Source of the DNA: Moraxella sp.
Lineage (GTDB): Bacteria > Pseudomonadota > Gammaproteobacteria > Pseudomonadales > Moraxellaceae
Length of the DNA stretch: 64,000 nt
Direction: 5' to 3'
NCBI GenBank assembly: GCA_030530785.1
Contig: JAUMUJ010000001.1
Coordinates: forward strand, 1 to 64,000
Shown here: in pieces, positions 8,479-18,214 of the stretch
Position numbering within the stretch: position 1 is the first letter of the stretch
Layout: the number at the start of each line of letters is the position of its first letter
The notes under the pieces: model-generated
What the model saw: the letters and a program-made list of their open reading frames with translations, nothing else
Told to the model about the DNA's origin: nothing
Databases searched by the model: none
Position numbers and translations under genes: made by a program

Positions 8479-9932
8479 AACAAACGATAGATGATGGTTA
8501 TGCACGGCTGATGATGACTAATGACGGCTTGCATGACGACATGAGCAAATGGGGCGAGTGGGGCGAGCTTGCCACGATTGTTCAAAACAGCCCACACCCC
8601 ACGCTGACCCAAATTGCATTCATGAGCCAATATGAGCAAATGCGATACGCTCCCGCTCCAAGCACTCCTTTGACCCGAGCGTTTGACTTGCCCAAACTAC
8701 GTACGCCGATATTACCCACGTCCTTACATCATTTGGCAAAGCAAGTGTTTAAGCATTGTTATGATGACACTGTGCAGATGGTGCGACTGCTTGACTTTAT
8801 CCATGAGCGTGGCTATGTCGTCCCGCCAACGGTGTGGTTACCGCCCAAAAATCTGCTTGCCCATTTAGATGAGATGAACTGTGAGAGTAAACTGCCTGAT
8901 GATTATCTGGCGTGGTGTGCATGGGTAGGAGGTGATGACGGCACAAATGCCTATACAGAGCTGACTGATGAGACGTGGGACGATTTTTATCCTGCCCAAA
9001 GGCGTGAGATATTAAGACAGTGGCGTAATACCGACCCAAAATCTGCCCTTGATTTGATTGTTAAGTTCGCCCCAAAAGAGCCTGCCGATAAGCGTTTTGA
9101 TTTGGTAGAAGTGCTGTCGGTTAATTTATCTGATGATGATAAACCGTTTTTACAAAGCCTACAAAAAGACCGCTCCCAAAAAGTTAAACAACTTGCCAGT
9201 ACTTATTTGGCACGGCTTGGTGAATTTGATGATAAGGATACGCTTACCGATGAATTATTTGATGAATTAGAGATTGGCGTGAGCGGTATCGTTTTTAAAC
9301 CTACCAAAAACAACAAACTACGTAAAAACCGTTTTGAAAAATTACAAAAGGTCAATTTATTTGCCCTTGCTCAAAAATTTGATTTGTCATTGGGTGAATT
9401 TTTATTGGCATGGGATTTTGATGGCAATAATAAACAGAGTGGCTATGATGATAATAATCACGAGTTTTTTGAAAGAATGGTAAGTATAATCAGCGATGAT
9501 GAATTGATAAGTATTGTCAATCCTTTATTAAAAATCATTGATAAAAAAGGTTATGATGGTTATGACTTTTATTCGCTTATTCGCTCACGATTGCCATTGG
9601 TCATTCGCCAAGAATATATGTATAAAAAGTTTGTCAAAGGCGAAGAGTTTAACCAATTATTGCGTTTTATGCCAAATGGTTTGGACTTGACTTTCGGGGC
9701 ATTAAAGGTCAGTAGCAGTTATAAAAAACTCATCGCCACGCTTGAACGCTGGCAACAAAAAAACTCGGGTTATATAGAAAATTGGCACATGACTAATGAG
9801 TTTTTTGCCTTAGGGTTATTATTAAATCAAGACACCGCCAAAGAGTGCTTGGCTCATTTAGAATACATGGGCGTGATAAAAACCGACCCTGTATTGGCGA
9901 CATTGCATTTTAATGCGTTGTTGGATAAATAA
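8457..9932 (+). CDS. DUF5691 family protein, partner of the SWIM protein
   Basis: A 491-residue, mostly helical cytoplasmic protein matching the DUF5691 family by its conserved partner context and by the N-terminal PHPTLTQIAF and PTVWLPP blocks with an ILRQWRNTDPKSA segment mid-protein. It starts inside the end of the SWIM gene, so the two are translationally coupled. From about 9120 to the end the gene becomes visibly richer in A/T than its first half, hinting at a mosaic or recombined 3' part. Function unknown; no catalytic motif seen. Confidence 0.72.
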   Translation: MGAFDVLKQTIDDGYARLMMTNDGLHDDMSKWGEWGELATIVQNSPHPTLTQIAFMSQYEQMRYAPAPSTPLTRAFDLPKLRTPILPTSLHHLAKQVFKHCYDDTVQMVRLLDFIHERGYVVPPTVWLPPKNLLAHLDEMNCESKLPDDYLAWCAWVGGDDGTNAYTELTDETWDDFYPAQRREILRQWRNTDPKSALDLIVKFAPKEPADKRFDLVEVLSVNLSDDDKPFLQSLQKDRSQKVKQLASTYLARLGEFDDKDTLTDELFDELEIGVSGIVFKPTKNNKLRKNRFEKLQKVNLFALAQKFDLSLGEFLLAWDFDGNNKQSGYDDNNHEFFERMVSIISDDELISIVNPLLKIIDKKGYDGYDFYSLIRSRLPLVIRQEYMYKKFVKGEEFNQLLRFMPNGLDLTFGALKVSSSYKKLIATLERWQQKNSGYIENWHMTNEFFALGLLLNQDTAKECLAHLEYMGVIKTDPVLATLHFNALLDK

Positions 9933-9942
9933 ATTTCTCCAA

Positions 9943-9980
9943 AAAACACCAAATCTACCTATGGGTAAGTTTGGTGTTTT
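9943..9980. terminator. Bidirectional terminator between DUF5691 and the glycosyltransferase
   Basis: AAAACACCAAA pairs with TTTGGTGTTTT around a 16-base loop, with A- and T-runs at either end, so it can serve both convergent genes. From 9981 to 10115 I see no gene. Confidence 0.75.
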
Positions 9981-10115
9981 ATTGCTTTATGTTTTGTGTT
10001 GGGAGCGTTAGAGTAAAGACGATGCAACGGTGGATTAAGTTTTTAAATCTGATAAAGTTTAAGATGATTAAAAAATATCAGACATCACTGAGTATTTGAC
10101 CTGTGAGTGTTGGTA

Positions 10116-11658
10116 TTAAGAGATATTTAATATTTGTTTCCATAGATTCATAATAAGATTATGGTGTAATTCTTGATGAATTTTTTGTCTTGCGTTTGCT
10201 CCCATTTTCTTGGCAAGTTCATCATTGGTAAGTAGTTTAACCAAAGCATCGGCAAAAGATTGAATATCTCCATCATTTATTAAAATGCCACTAACGTCAT
10301 TTTCAATCAAAGCAGATGGTCCATAGTCTACATCAAATGCCACAACAGGACGCCCTTGTTCCATCGCTTCGGCAATACTTAATCCAAATCCTTCTGAAAA
10401 AGAGGTGGATACCACACAGTCAAAATTTTGTATCTCTTGACGTGCATTATTGGTATAACCGCAAAAAAGAATGTGTTTCTCTAAATTTCGTTCCCGAACT
10501 AACGTTTTTAGTTTCATTTCAAGCGGACCTGTGCCAAATAACTTTAATACCACATCAGGTAACTGTAATCGTAACTTATCTATGATGTCTACCAATCGCT
10601 CCAACCCTTTGGAGCCAGCCAATCTTGAAATGTGTCCGATGGTTTGCTTTTGTGGTAAAGGAGAAGGTGTATTTTGGTTGATGTTAATAAAATTTGGAAT
10701 TACCATTAAATTATTCACACCATATTCCGTGTGAATATTTTCCTTTTGTTTATTGGTAAGGATAATAATGCCGTCTAGCTCTTTGGCGTGTTTAAATGCA
10801 CTGGCATGATTCTGGTTAGGTATACCACTAGGGCAATGATGGCTGTGAATTACGGCATATTTTTTAATGGGTTGTGTTAAATTAAGTATTTTGGAAAAAT
10901 TACCCATGCCATCGCAAATTAAAGCATGAGGGTGGCTATCGGCAATTAATGTATCCAAGAAATAACGAGAAAATAATGTTTTGTTTTCAAATTTAGTATG
11001 ATTGTCAAGTAATGTAATATTATAAATACCAGGCTGTCCTTTATCATTTATGATAATATCACGAGTAATGAAAGGATATCCTTTTTTATCAAAAAGGACA
11101 TCACCATAAATTTTATTCTCATCATTAAAGTACTCAATGGTTTTGATTAGTCCATTCTTAAAAATGATACGTTTATCACGTTTCCCTTTCATGAAACAAT
11201 CAATTAGCAATAGTCTATCATTTTCATAACGAGCATAATATTTTAATTCGCCATTGGGTAAATAATAATTATGAGCCGAATCTACCAATAATTTTAGGTT
11301 CATACATTCAGAGTGATGGATTGTATCTGTCTTTTTGAGATGGCATCTTTCTGAATGTAAAATGGATAATTCATTTAAAAAATATTTAGCATTATAAGTG
11401 TTTGCTGTATTACGAGTTTGTGAACTTTTATTGCCAAAATAATCAAACATATTAATCATTTTGGTTCTGGCATCCATTTTACCTTTGGATTTTAAATCAC
11501 TGATTGTTTTATCATAGTCAGGATTGTAATCAAATGTAAGAATGTCGCACGCAATGCCATCATTATAAAAATGATGGCTTCGGGTAAAGATGGCAGAAGT
11601 TACCCCCCCCCCCCCTGTTTTCTTTGATGTCACCTATTAGCATCAAGACTTGTTTCAT
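10116..11658 (-). CDS. Phase-variable TagE/GtfA-like glycosyltransferase (read here as OFF)
   Basis: A GT-B glycosyltransferase. The C-terminal GT4/GT1-type half has TIGHISRLAGSKGLERL, LKLFGTGPLE and the EGFGLSIAEAME (E-x7-E) motif; the N-terminal half resembles the extended module of TagE/TarM/GtfA-type glucosyltransferases. The natural start is the ATG at 11658 (MKQVLMLIGDI, a Rossmann first strand, with AAGG upstream). With the 13-G tract present, that frame ends at a TAA after ~31 codons. With 12 G it would read RGGGVTSAIF and run to 10116 (~513 residues). A GTG at 11633 can enter the frame now but would delete the first strand. Likely modifies lipooligosaccharide or another surface glycan. 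AT-rich relative to its neighbours. Confidence 0.8.
11603..11615. repeat. C13 (G13 on the coding strand) phase-variation tract
   Basis: Thirteen consecutive C on the plus strand, lying ~14 codons into the glycosyltransferase. Slipped-strand mispairing here would switch the gene; 12 or 15 bases would put the ATG at 11658 in frame. Confidence 0.93.
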
Positions 11659-11727
11659 ATTTTTTAATAACCTTAGAGCAACTTATTTTAAAAAACAGTG
11701 GTTAACCCTGCTATGGAGACTTAGGGT

Positions 11728-12414
11728 TTAATCAATCAGTGTCTCTTCGCTGGATTTCCAATTATATGCTCCATACAATATCATCTGCATTTGGCGGGTG
11801 CAATGGTGAAGCATGGCGTTTTTGGCGGTGTCTAGTATGATTTTGGGTTCGGCGTTGTGTGGGGAGTGGGTTAAATCTAGCCAATCAATAATCCAAGAAA
11901 AGCTCAAATTCACCCCAATCTCCGCCAACAGATAGCGGTCTTCATCGCTGACGTGGGCAAAGGCGGGCTGTAAGCCCAAATCTTCACTCATCACACGGGC
12001 AAAGGTCTTAATCTGTTCGTTGATGGCACATCGTACCGCCTCAGAGCCACCAAAGCGTTCGCTGGCGATAAACTGCCAATAGCGAGGCTGACTGTCCACC
12101 GCCTTAAAAAACAGCTGAACACTTTTGGCAATCTGACGCTCAAAGGTGCGTTTTTTACCAAACTGCATATGCTCACGCAATACCGCCAAAGCGTCCCCAA
12201 GTTCATCTTCTACCAGTGATTTACCCAGCTCTTCCATGTCCACAAAATGACGATAAAAAGCAGTCGGCACAACGCCCACTTCTCGGGTAACTTGGCGTAG
12301 GCTGATGGAACTAAATGCTTGACCTGTCATGCACAAATCCAGTACGGCATGATAAAAGGCTTGACGAGTCTGACGTTTTTTTTGTTCACGGCTTAAAAGT
12401 TTGATGTCGGTCAT
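11728..12414 (-). CDS. FabR-like TetR-family repressor
   Basis: A ~228-residue TetR-family regulator. The N-terminal HTH (FSSISLRQVTREVGVVPTAFYRHF, read in pieces as SISLRQVTREVGVVP and TAFYRHF) is very close to the FabR signature that represses unsaturated fatty-acid synthesis genes. The C-terminal helical ligand domain is full length. Start 12414 was chosen because AGGG lies upstream; the ATG at 12429 precedes that site. Its likely targets (fabA/fabB or a desaturase) are not in the window. Neighbours lpxB and fdxA seem unrelated to its regulon. Confidence 0.8.
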   Translation of the reverse strand: MTDIKLLSREQKKRQTRQAFYHAVLDLCMTGQAFSSISLRQVTREVGVVPTAFYRHFVDMEELGKSLVEDELGDALAVLREHMQFGKKRTFERQIAKSVQLFFKAVDSQPRYWQFIASERFGGSEAVRCAINEQIKTFARVMSEDLGLQPAFAHVSDEDRYLLAEIGVNLSFSWIIDWLDLTHSPHNAEPKIILDTAKNAMLHHCTRQMQMILYGAYNWKSSEETLID

Positions 12415-12463
12415 GGATTTCCCTAACATTTTAAAAAGTAAAGTTTCGCCATTATAGCACAGT

Positions 12464-13675
12464 TTATGTCTTAAAAAAATGCGTCAGTACTGCTTGGGCG
12501 GGGTCAGCATGGCTTTGTTCACGCAGTATTTGGGTGGTTTTGGCAAGTTTTTGGTGGGTGTCGGGCAAATTTGCCAAAATCCGATGGGCGTGGTCGCTGA
12601 TGGCATGGGCGGTGGCGTTGTCTTGAATGAGTTCAGGAACGATGCTTTGACCGCTTTGGTTGTGTGCCAAAATGTTAGGCAGGCTGATGTGGGGGATTTT
12701 TACCAACCGCTTGGCGATGGCATACGTGATGGCATTGACTTTATAGACCACCACCATCGGGCGATGAAGCAGTAAGGCTTCTAAGGTGGCAGTCCCTGAT
12801 GCTAACAGAATAAGCCGACAGGCGTTCATGGCGTGCTGACTGACCGACAGACCGTGCTGGTCGTCCCCACAGATGATGTGGCATTTGTCCGATAGGCGGG
12901 GAGCTTGGTCGGCTATCATGGTTTTTACCATGTTGGCATGGGCAACACTGACCACAGGCAGGATAAAGACATAATCGCCGTCTTTATCCATGAGTGCCAT
13001 ACTGTCAATCAATAGGGGTAATATTGCCTTAATCTCTGAGGTGCGAGAGCCTGCCATGACGCAGATGGGTAAGGTATTTGGTGGGACGGACAGCTCAAAT
13101 CTGCCGACAAATTCTGCAAAAATCTCATCAAAATCTCGCTCATCAACACTCAGTTTGGCTAAAAGTGGGTGTCCCACGCACACCGCAGGGTGATGATGGC
13201 GTGCATAGACATCAAGCTCAAACGGAAATAAGCACAACACCAAATCGGTGGCTTTTTTGATGGTGTGAATGCGACCTTCTCGCCATGCCCAGATACTGGG
13301 GCTGACATATTGCACGCAAAAGGGTGGACAAAGGGTGTTTTTTAGGGATTGAGCGACACGCAGATTAAAATCGGGTGCGTCAATGCCAACAAAAATGTCT
13401 ATCTTAGCTTGGGCAAATGCCGATAAAATTTGCTTTTTGGCGGACAAAAGGTCGGGCAAGTGGGTAATAACTTCCCCAATGCCCATGACCGACAGGCGTG
13501 TCATGTCAATGACCGATGACAACCCTTGTTGGCTCATGTTTGCTCCGCCAACCCCCACCCAAGTGATGTTTGGGTGCAAAGCGTTCATCCTTGCCATAAA
13601 ATCGCCACCCAACACATCGCCTGATACTTCGCCTGCGATGATACCGATGGTTAGGGGTTTGGTGGTGTCAAACAT
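12464..13675 (-). CDS. lpxB: Lipid-A-disaccharide synthase
   Basis: Joins UDP-2,3-diacylglucosamine to lipid X to form the lipid A disaccharide at the inner face of the inner membrane. 403 residues. Shows IGIIAGEVSGDVLGGDFM at the N-terminus, FVGIDAPDFN, QYVSPSIWAWREGR and a C-terminal LLASGTATLEALLLHRPMVV sugar-nucleotide site, all family hallmarks. It follows fdxA by one base. Unlike enterobacteria, it is ~30 kb from lpxD-fabZ-lpxA. Confidence 0.96.
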   Translation of the reverse strand: MFDTTKPLTIGIIAGEVSGDVLGGDFMARMNALHPNITWVGVGGANMSQQGLSSVIDMTRLSVMGIGEVITHLPDLLSAKKQILSAFAQAKIDIFVGIDAPDFNLRVAQSLKNTLCPPFCVQYVSPSIWAWREGRIHTIKKATDLVLCLFPFELDVYARHHHPAVCVGHPLLAKLSVDERDFDEIFAEFVGRFELSVPPNTLPICVMAGSRTSEIKAILPLLIDSMALMDKDGDYVFILPVVSVAHANMVKTMIADQAPRLSDKCHIICGDDQHGLSVSQHAMNACRLILLASGTATLEALLLHRPMVVVYKVNAITYAIAKRLVKIPHISLPNILAHNQSGQSIVPELIQDNATAHAISDHAHRILANLPDTHQKLAKTTQILREQSHADPAQAVLTHFFKT

Positions 13676-13676
13676 C

Positions 13677-14000
13677 TTAGCGTTCTAGGTATTGGATTTT
13701 GCCTGCCACGCCGTCCCATTTTTTGTGGTCGGGCAGAGCGTCTTTTTTCTCGGTGATGTTCGCCCACACAGCAGACAACTCTTCGTTGATTTTGATAAAT
13801 TCTTCTTGACCTGCGGGAATCTCGTCTTCGCTAAAAATGGCATTGGCAGGGCATTCAGGCTCGCACAAGGCACAATCAATGCATTCATCGGGATTGATGA
13901 CCAAAAAGTTAGGACCCTCATAAAAGCAGTCCACAGGGCAGACTTCCACGCAGTCGGTGTATTTGCATAAAATGCAGTTATCGGTAACAATAAATGACAT
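13677..14000 (-). CDS. fdxA: 7Fe ferredoxin (FdxA)
   Basis: A 107-residue ferredoxin with a [3Fe-4S] and a [4Fe-4S] cluster. Ligand motifs are [17 protein letters not shown] near the N-terminus and [12 protein letters not shown] next, and the C-terminal extension ([13 protein letters not shown]) is typical of the Azotobacter-type FdxA. The start at 14000 has AAAGG nine bases upstream; the longer frame to 14108 has no ribosome site. One base separates its stop from the lpxB start, so the two are probably co-transcribed although functionally unrelated. Confidence 0.93.
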   Translation of the reverse strand: MSFIVTDNCILCKYTDCVEVCPVDCFYEGPNFLVINPDECIDCALCEPECPANAIFSEDEIPAGQEEFIKINEELSAVWANITEKKDALPDHKKWDGVAGKIQYLER

Positions 14001-14182
14001 AAGGAAAAACCTTTCAAATTTGGCTAAAAAATAAACATACCAACAAGATTGGTTGCAAAGACATATTGTAGCGGTTTTGATGGATTTTCTCAAACCTAAC
14101 ACCAGCATTTATTATGCAAAAATTAAAAAACTTTCATAAAAAACGTCATAAGAACATCAGCTTTGATAATGTGTATTATTTA

Positions 14183-14214
14183 AAAAAAAACCATGTCGGA
14201 TAACATGGTTTTTT
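14183..14214. terminator. Terminator downstream of the membrane protein gene
   Basis: AAAACCATGT pairs with ACATGGTTTT around CGGATA, with A and T runs on both sides. It ends the minus-strand gene at 14219. The 14001-14182 stretch holds the fdxA upstream region and nothing else I can see. Confidence 0.75.
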
Positions 14215-14218
14215 TGAT

Positions 14219-14686
14219 TTAGATTTTGCGGGCTTCTTTGGCAGTTTTGTAGCAGTTTTCAATGTGTTCATCGGCGATTTTTTTAAAAATCAGATAGCCC
14301 AATGTTCCTGCGACAATTTGACCGCCTAAGGGGACGTATTTGGCGATTTGTTTGCCGATGATGCGAGTGCCGAAACCCTTGACGGTTTGATTGACCACAC
14401 TGCGGGTCGCCACCAATCCTGCAAAGGTCATGATGCGGTCAGTGATGTTTTTTTGGCGTTCGCTGTCGGATAAATTGCCGTCTTCTAGCCCAAATTTTGC
14501 CGAAATTTCGGGCAACAATTTAGACAGCATGACCACATCAATCGCCACATCTAAAAAGGGTATGGGAATGATGGCAACCCCTGCGGAGATTTTGGCACGA
14601 GCCTTTGCCAGCTCTTTGCATTCTAGGCGAGCTTGTTCAATATTAAGGCTTGGGTCGGTGGTTTTTGCGGTGGGTTTTAAAATCAT
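14219..14686 (-). CDS. DUF697-like small membrane protein
   Basis: A ~155-residue protein with two hydrophobic helical stretches (ISAGVAIIPIPFLDVAIDVV and VPLGGQIVAGTLGYLIFKKI) and an alternating charged linker, resembling the DUF697 domain found alone or attached to GTPases. The start at 14686 has GGGG upstream (eight bases); the longer frame to 14740 is less likely. Function unknown. Flanked by divergent recJ and convergent fdxA. Confidence 0.6.
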   Translation of the reverse strand: MILKPTAKTTDPSLNIEQARLECKELAKARAKISAGVAIIPIPFLDVAIDVVMLSKLLPEISAKFGLEDGNLSDSERQKNITDRIMTFAGLVATRSVVNQTVKGFGTRIIGKQIAKYVPLGGQIVAGTLGYLIFKKIADEHIENCYKTAKEARKI

Positions 14687-14821
14687 GAGTTTTCCCCGAT
14701 TAAATAATAATATTGTAAAGATTTTTTGGAAAGCGGGCAAGGCGATTTTGTAAGCAGGTGTAAAACTTGACCGTCAATATGGCAAATGCGAAGAATGGGT
14801 AACATTTTAACTGACAATCTG

Positions 14822-14830
14822 TGCTACAAT
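14822..14830 (+). promoter_or_regulatory. Extended -10 promoter of recJ
   Basis: TGCTACAAT matches the extended -10 element with one mismatch. Transcription would begin near 14837, making the ATG at 14842 almost leaderless and favouring the ATG at 14863. Confidence 0.5.
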
Positions 14831-14862
14831 AGTTAAAAACCATGAAACAACAAGAGAACAAC

Positions 14863-16731
14863 ATGAGTACAACATCACAAGACAACGGACACACGCCAGT
14901 TACGCCCACCCAAAAATTTGCCAATCTAAATCTGTCGCACCTGACCAACACCCAAGTGCAAAATTTTCATCAGGCATTTGGTGAGTTTAAACCAAAAATG
15001 CTCAAACTTACTCCCAGAACCCCCCAAATGCCCATACCTGATGTGTTAGAGCAGATGTATGGACAGACGTTGGCTCGGCTGTTTGCTTCACGGGGGGTGG
15101 CAGATGAGACAGCGTTGGATATGTCGGTGGCAAGACTGTTGCCAGCGGGAGATTTGCTTGGCATAGAAAAAGCAAGTTTACTCATTGATAAAGCCATTGA
15201 TGATAAAAAACGCCTACTTATTGTGGGCGATTTTGATTGTGATGGGGCGACATCTACCACATTGATGGTGCGCTGTTTAAGGGGGATGGGGGCAGATGTG
15301 GAGTTTTTGGTGCCTGACCGCTTTAAGTTTGGTTATGGCTTAACCCCCCAAATCGTAGAGCATGGCGTTCAGACCTTTGCTCCTGATGTCATCATCACGG
15401 TGGATAACGGCATATCCAGTCATGATGGGGTTGCCAAAGCTCATGAGCTTGGTGTGCAGGTCATTATTACTGACCATCATTTGACCACCAAGCCCAGCCC
15501 TGACGCTGATGCGGTGGTAAACCCCAATCAGCTCGGCTGTGAGTTTGGCAGTAAGTCGCTCGTGGGCGTGGGCGTGGCGTTTTATGTGATGGGGCGTGTT
15601 GCCAAAATCCGCCGAGAAGCGGGTAAATCCACCACCAGCGTGGCAAAATACTTAGATTTGGTGGCGTTAGGGACGGTTGCTGATGTCGGTCATCTTGACC
15701 AAAATAACCGCATTTTGGTAACGCATGGGCTGATGGCGGTGCGTCAAGGACAGTGCTGTGTGGGAATTTTGGCAATCTTGGAGCAGGCGGGCAGACAACC
15801 TGATAAGATAGGGGCAGACGACTTTGGTTTTGCCATCGCTCCTCGCATTAACGCCGCAGGACGCATGGACAATATGCGTACGGGTGTGGAGTGTCTTTTG
15901 ACGGACGATTATGATGAAGCCTACCGCTTAGCCACCGAGCTTAATCGTCTGAATTTTTCTCGCCGAGCGGTAGAGACTCAAATGCGAGACGAAGCGGGGC
16001 GTATCATTGAAGAGCTTCATCTAAACAGCGACAACCCCCCCAAAGCCGTCAGTCTTTATCAGGACAATTGGCATCAAGGGGTCATCGGCATCGTGGCAGG
16101 ACGCATCAAGGATGAACTTCATCGCCCTTGTGTGGTGTTTGCCCCAGCAGATGGCGACAAAGTGGGTGATGATGACCTGATTAAGGGGTCAGCCCGTTCC
16201 ATCTTGGGGGTGCATATTCGTGATGTCATTGAGCAGGTGGCGGTGGCAAACCCTGATTTGATTTTGCACTTTGGTGGTCATGCGATGGCGGGGGGCTTGA
16301 CCATTAAGAAAAAGAATTTTGGGGCGTTTAGTCAAGCATTTACAGCCATCATAGAGCAGTTTGGTGATGATGTTTTTGAAGAAGAGCGTTTTAGTGATGG
16401 TGTGTTGTTGCCTTGCGATTTTAGTCTGGCATTTACCAAAACCTTAAAGACGGTGAGCGTGTGGGGCAATGGCTTTGCTTCTCCTGCTTTTGATGGGGTG
16501 TTTGATGTCGTTAATTTTAGAATTTTAAAGGACAAGCACCTAAAACTGACCTTAAAAGCAGATGGTGTGCTGTATCCTGTTGATGCCATTTGGTTTAATT
16601 ATGATGTGGACGAATGGGATTATAGAGCCAGTCGGGTGCATTTGCTCTATACCTTGGAGATTAACGAATGGCAAGGCGTGCAACAGCTCCAACTGTTTGT
16701 CAAGGCGTTGGCGGTGTGTGCCATTGATTAG
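14863..16731 (+). CDS. recJ: Single-stranded-DNA-specific 5'-3' exonuclease RecJ
   Basis: DHH-family exonuclease used in RecF-pathway recombination, mismatch repair and base-excision repair. Motifs in order: LIVGDFDCDGATSTT (motif I), ITVDNGISSHDG, VIITDHHLT (the DHH), RINAAGRMDN and the DHHA1 motif FGGHAMAGGLT. ~622 residues, a little above the E. coli length of 577. Start 14863 (MSTTSQ) is chosen from the promoter position; 14842 adds seven residues. Its end overlaps the convergent UPF0126 gene by four bases. Confidence 0.95.
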   Translation: MSTTSQDNGHTPVTPTQKFANLNLSHLTNTQVQNFHQAFGEFKPKMLKLTPRTPQMPIPDVLEQMYGQTLARLFASRGVADETALDMSVARLLPAGDLLGIEKASLLIDKAIDDKKRLLIVGDFDCDGATSTTLMVRCLRGMGADVEFLVPDRFKFGYGLTPQIVEHGVQTFAPDVIITVDNGISSHDGVAKAHELGVQVIITDHHLTTKPSPDADAVVNPNQLGCEFGSKSLVGVGVAFYVMGRVAKIRREAGKSTTSVAKYLDLVALGTVADVGHLDQNNRILVTHGLMAVRQGQCCVGILAILEQAGRQPDKIGADDFGFAIAPRINAAGRMDNMRTGVECLLTDDYDEAYRLATELNRLNFSRRAVETQMRDEAGRIIEELHLNSDNPPKAVSLYQDNWHQGVIGIVAGRIKDELHRPCVVFAPADGDKVGDDDLIKGSARSILGVHIRDVIEQVAVANPDLILHFGGHAMAGGLTIKKKNFGAFSQAFTAIIEQFGDDVFEEERFSDGVLLPCDFSLAFTKTLKTVSVWGNGFASPAFDGVFDVVNFRILKDKHLKLTLKADGVLYPVDAIWFNYDVDEWDYRASRVHLLYTLEINEWQGVQQLQLFVKALAVCAID

Positions 16732-17366
16732 CTTTTATGTTTGATTTGCAATGATGGTAAATGCCAATCTAGGGCGATGGCAAGTATGCGTACCCCAAAG
16801 ATGGTGATGAGTGTTAAGGTTTCGTTCAGATGGGTGGGCGTGCCAAGCCATGTTAAGCACAAATATAGACACGAGCCGATGATGCTGGCAGAGATATAAA
16901 TCTCTTTTTGTAGGACAAGGGGAATCTCATTACAAATCATGTCTCGCATGATACCGCCAGCAATACTGGTCAAAACTGCCATCATCACAGCAATGACCGC
17001 AGGCGTATTAAGGCTTAGGGCGACCTTTAAACCAATCAAACTGAACGCAGATAAGCCAATGGCATCAAAAAATTTAAGCGTCCAATCCACCTTTTTATAA
17101 AAGGCAAAAAATACCTGACAGATGATGGACACGCTTGTGATAAAAAACACATAATTTAGGTCGGTTATCCAAAACAGCGGATAACGGTCAAGCATGACAT
17201 CGCGAATTGTTCCGCCACCGATGGCGTTTACCATAGACACCAAAATACAGCCAAAAATGTCAAATTTCTTATGCAAAGCCAAAGTTGTCCCTGCAATGGC
17301 ACACGCCCCAATGCCCACCATGTCTAGCACATAGACCATCATTTGAGGGCTGATGATGTCTGACAT
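16728..17366 (-). CDS. UPF0126/TRIC-type membrane protein (YicG-like)
   Basis: A 212-residue inner-membrane protein with seven predicted helices formed by two repeats, each with the family motif: NAIGGGTIRDVMLDR in the first and SIAGGIMRDMICNE in the second. Bacterial members have been linked to cation conductance (TRIC fold) and, in some species, glycine transport; the substrate here is unknown. Its ATG lies directly after the queE stop, so the two are probably one transcript. Confidence 0.88.
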   Translation of the reverse strand: MSDIISPQMMVYVLDMVGIGACAIAGTTLALHKKFDIFGCILVSMVNAIGGGTIRDVMLDRYPLFWITDLNYVFFITSVSIICQVFFAFYKKVDWTLKFFDAIGLSAFSLIGLKVALSLNTPAVIAVMMAVLTSIAGGIMRDMICNEIPLVLQKEIYISASIIGSCLYLCLTWLGTPTHLNETLTLITIFGVRILAIALDWHLPSLQIKHKS

Positions 17367-18086
17367 TCATTTGCCCCTTGCGTCCGCCCAGATGATTTTG
17401 TGCAGTTGTAACCCAAATCTTACAGGCAGACCGTCCGCCAGTATCCATTCGGCAAGCTCAGTGGCGATGTTTGGCACATCAGATTTTTGCTTATTCGTTT
17501 CAAACATCGGCGAAAACCACACCACGCCACATTTTTTGTGCAAATCATGCTCCCAAAGTTTTGCCACTGCCCAATCATAATCGGCACGGTCGGCGATGAC
17601 GATTTTAATCTGGTCGTGGGAGGTCAAGTGATGTAGATTTTCCCACAGGTTTTTATCGCACTCGCCCGATGATGGGCTTTTTAAATCCATGACTTTTGAC
17701 ACAGCAGGCGGAACATCTTTGATGGATAATGCTCCTGCCGTTTCTAGTGAGATTTCGTAACCATTTTTTAGTAATAACTTCATCAAGGCGATGGCGTTGG
17801 GCTGGGCAAGCGGTTCGCCCCCCGTAACACAAACTCGCTTGCACGGAAATTGGGCAATATGAGCTAAAATCTCATCTAAGCCCCACCGCTGTCCACCTGT
17901 AAATGAATAGGTGGTGTCGCAATAAGTGCAACGCAAAGGGCAACCCGTCAGACGAATAAAAATGGTCGGCAAGCCCGATGTCAAGGACTCCCCCTGCAAG
18001 GAATAAAAAATTTCGGTCAAACGTAAGCCTGCCGATGGGTCGGTGGTGGGGATTTGGGTGTTTCTAAGTGGGGTGGGGTGGGGCAT
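17367..18086 (-). CDS. queE: 7-carboxy-7-deazaguanine synthase
   Basis: Radical-SAM enzyme converting 6-carboxy-tetrahydropterin to 7-carboxy-7-deazaguanine in queuosine biosynthesis. N-terminal LRLTEIFYSLQGES, then the [4Fe-4S] site CPLRCTYCDT (CxxxCxxC), CVTGGEPLAQ (SAM glycine-rich loop) and DLKSPSSGE. 239 residues, normal for the long type. Other que genes are not in this window. Its 5' side is the island boundary: the Zorya genes start 185 bases away, divergently. Confidence 0.95.
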   Translation of the reverse strand: MPHPTPLRNTQIPTTDPSAGLRLTEIFYSLQGESLTSGLPTIFIRLTGCPLRCTYCDTTYSFTGGQRWGLDEILAHIAQFPCKRVCVTGGEPLAQPNAIALMKLLLKNGYEISLETAGALSIKDVPPAVSKVMDLKSPSSGECDKNLWENLHHLTSHDQIKIVIADRADYDWAVAKLWEHDLHKKCGVVWFSPMFETNKQKSDVPNIATELAEWILADGLPVRFGLQLHKIIWADARGK

Positions 18087-18214
18087 GGCGATTATTTTTG
18101 TGCTAAAAAACGTTTATTATAGCAAAAATGGTCTAAAAAACCACGCCCATCTCTCATCGGGTGTTTTTTAGCCATTTATCTGAAAAATATCCCAGTTCGG
18201 TAACTTTGTATTTA

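Noticed and set aside
11633..11633. GTG start of the glycosyltransferase
   Set aside because: It only gives the longest current frame; it lacks a ribosome site and the first Rossmann strand, which the ATG at 11658 supplies in a shifted frame.
16038..16044. Short C and G runs inside recJ and bamA as switches
   Set aside because: They are 6-7 bases, in conserved coding sequence; below the length at which slipped-strand switching is usual.
17367..18086. queE as part of a deazaguanine DNA-modification (Dpd) defence island with the Zorya genes
   Set aside because: It is a normal queuosine-pathway gene on the opposite strand and no dpd genes lie nearby.
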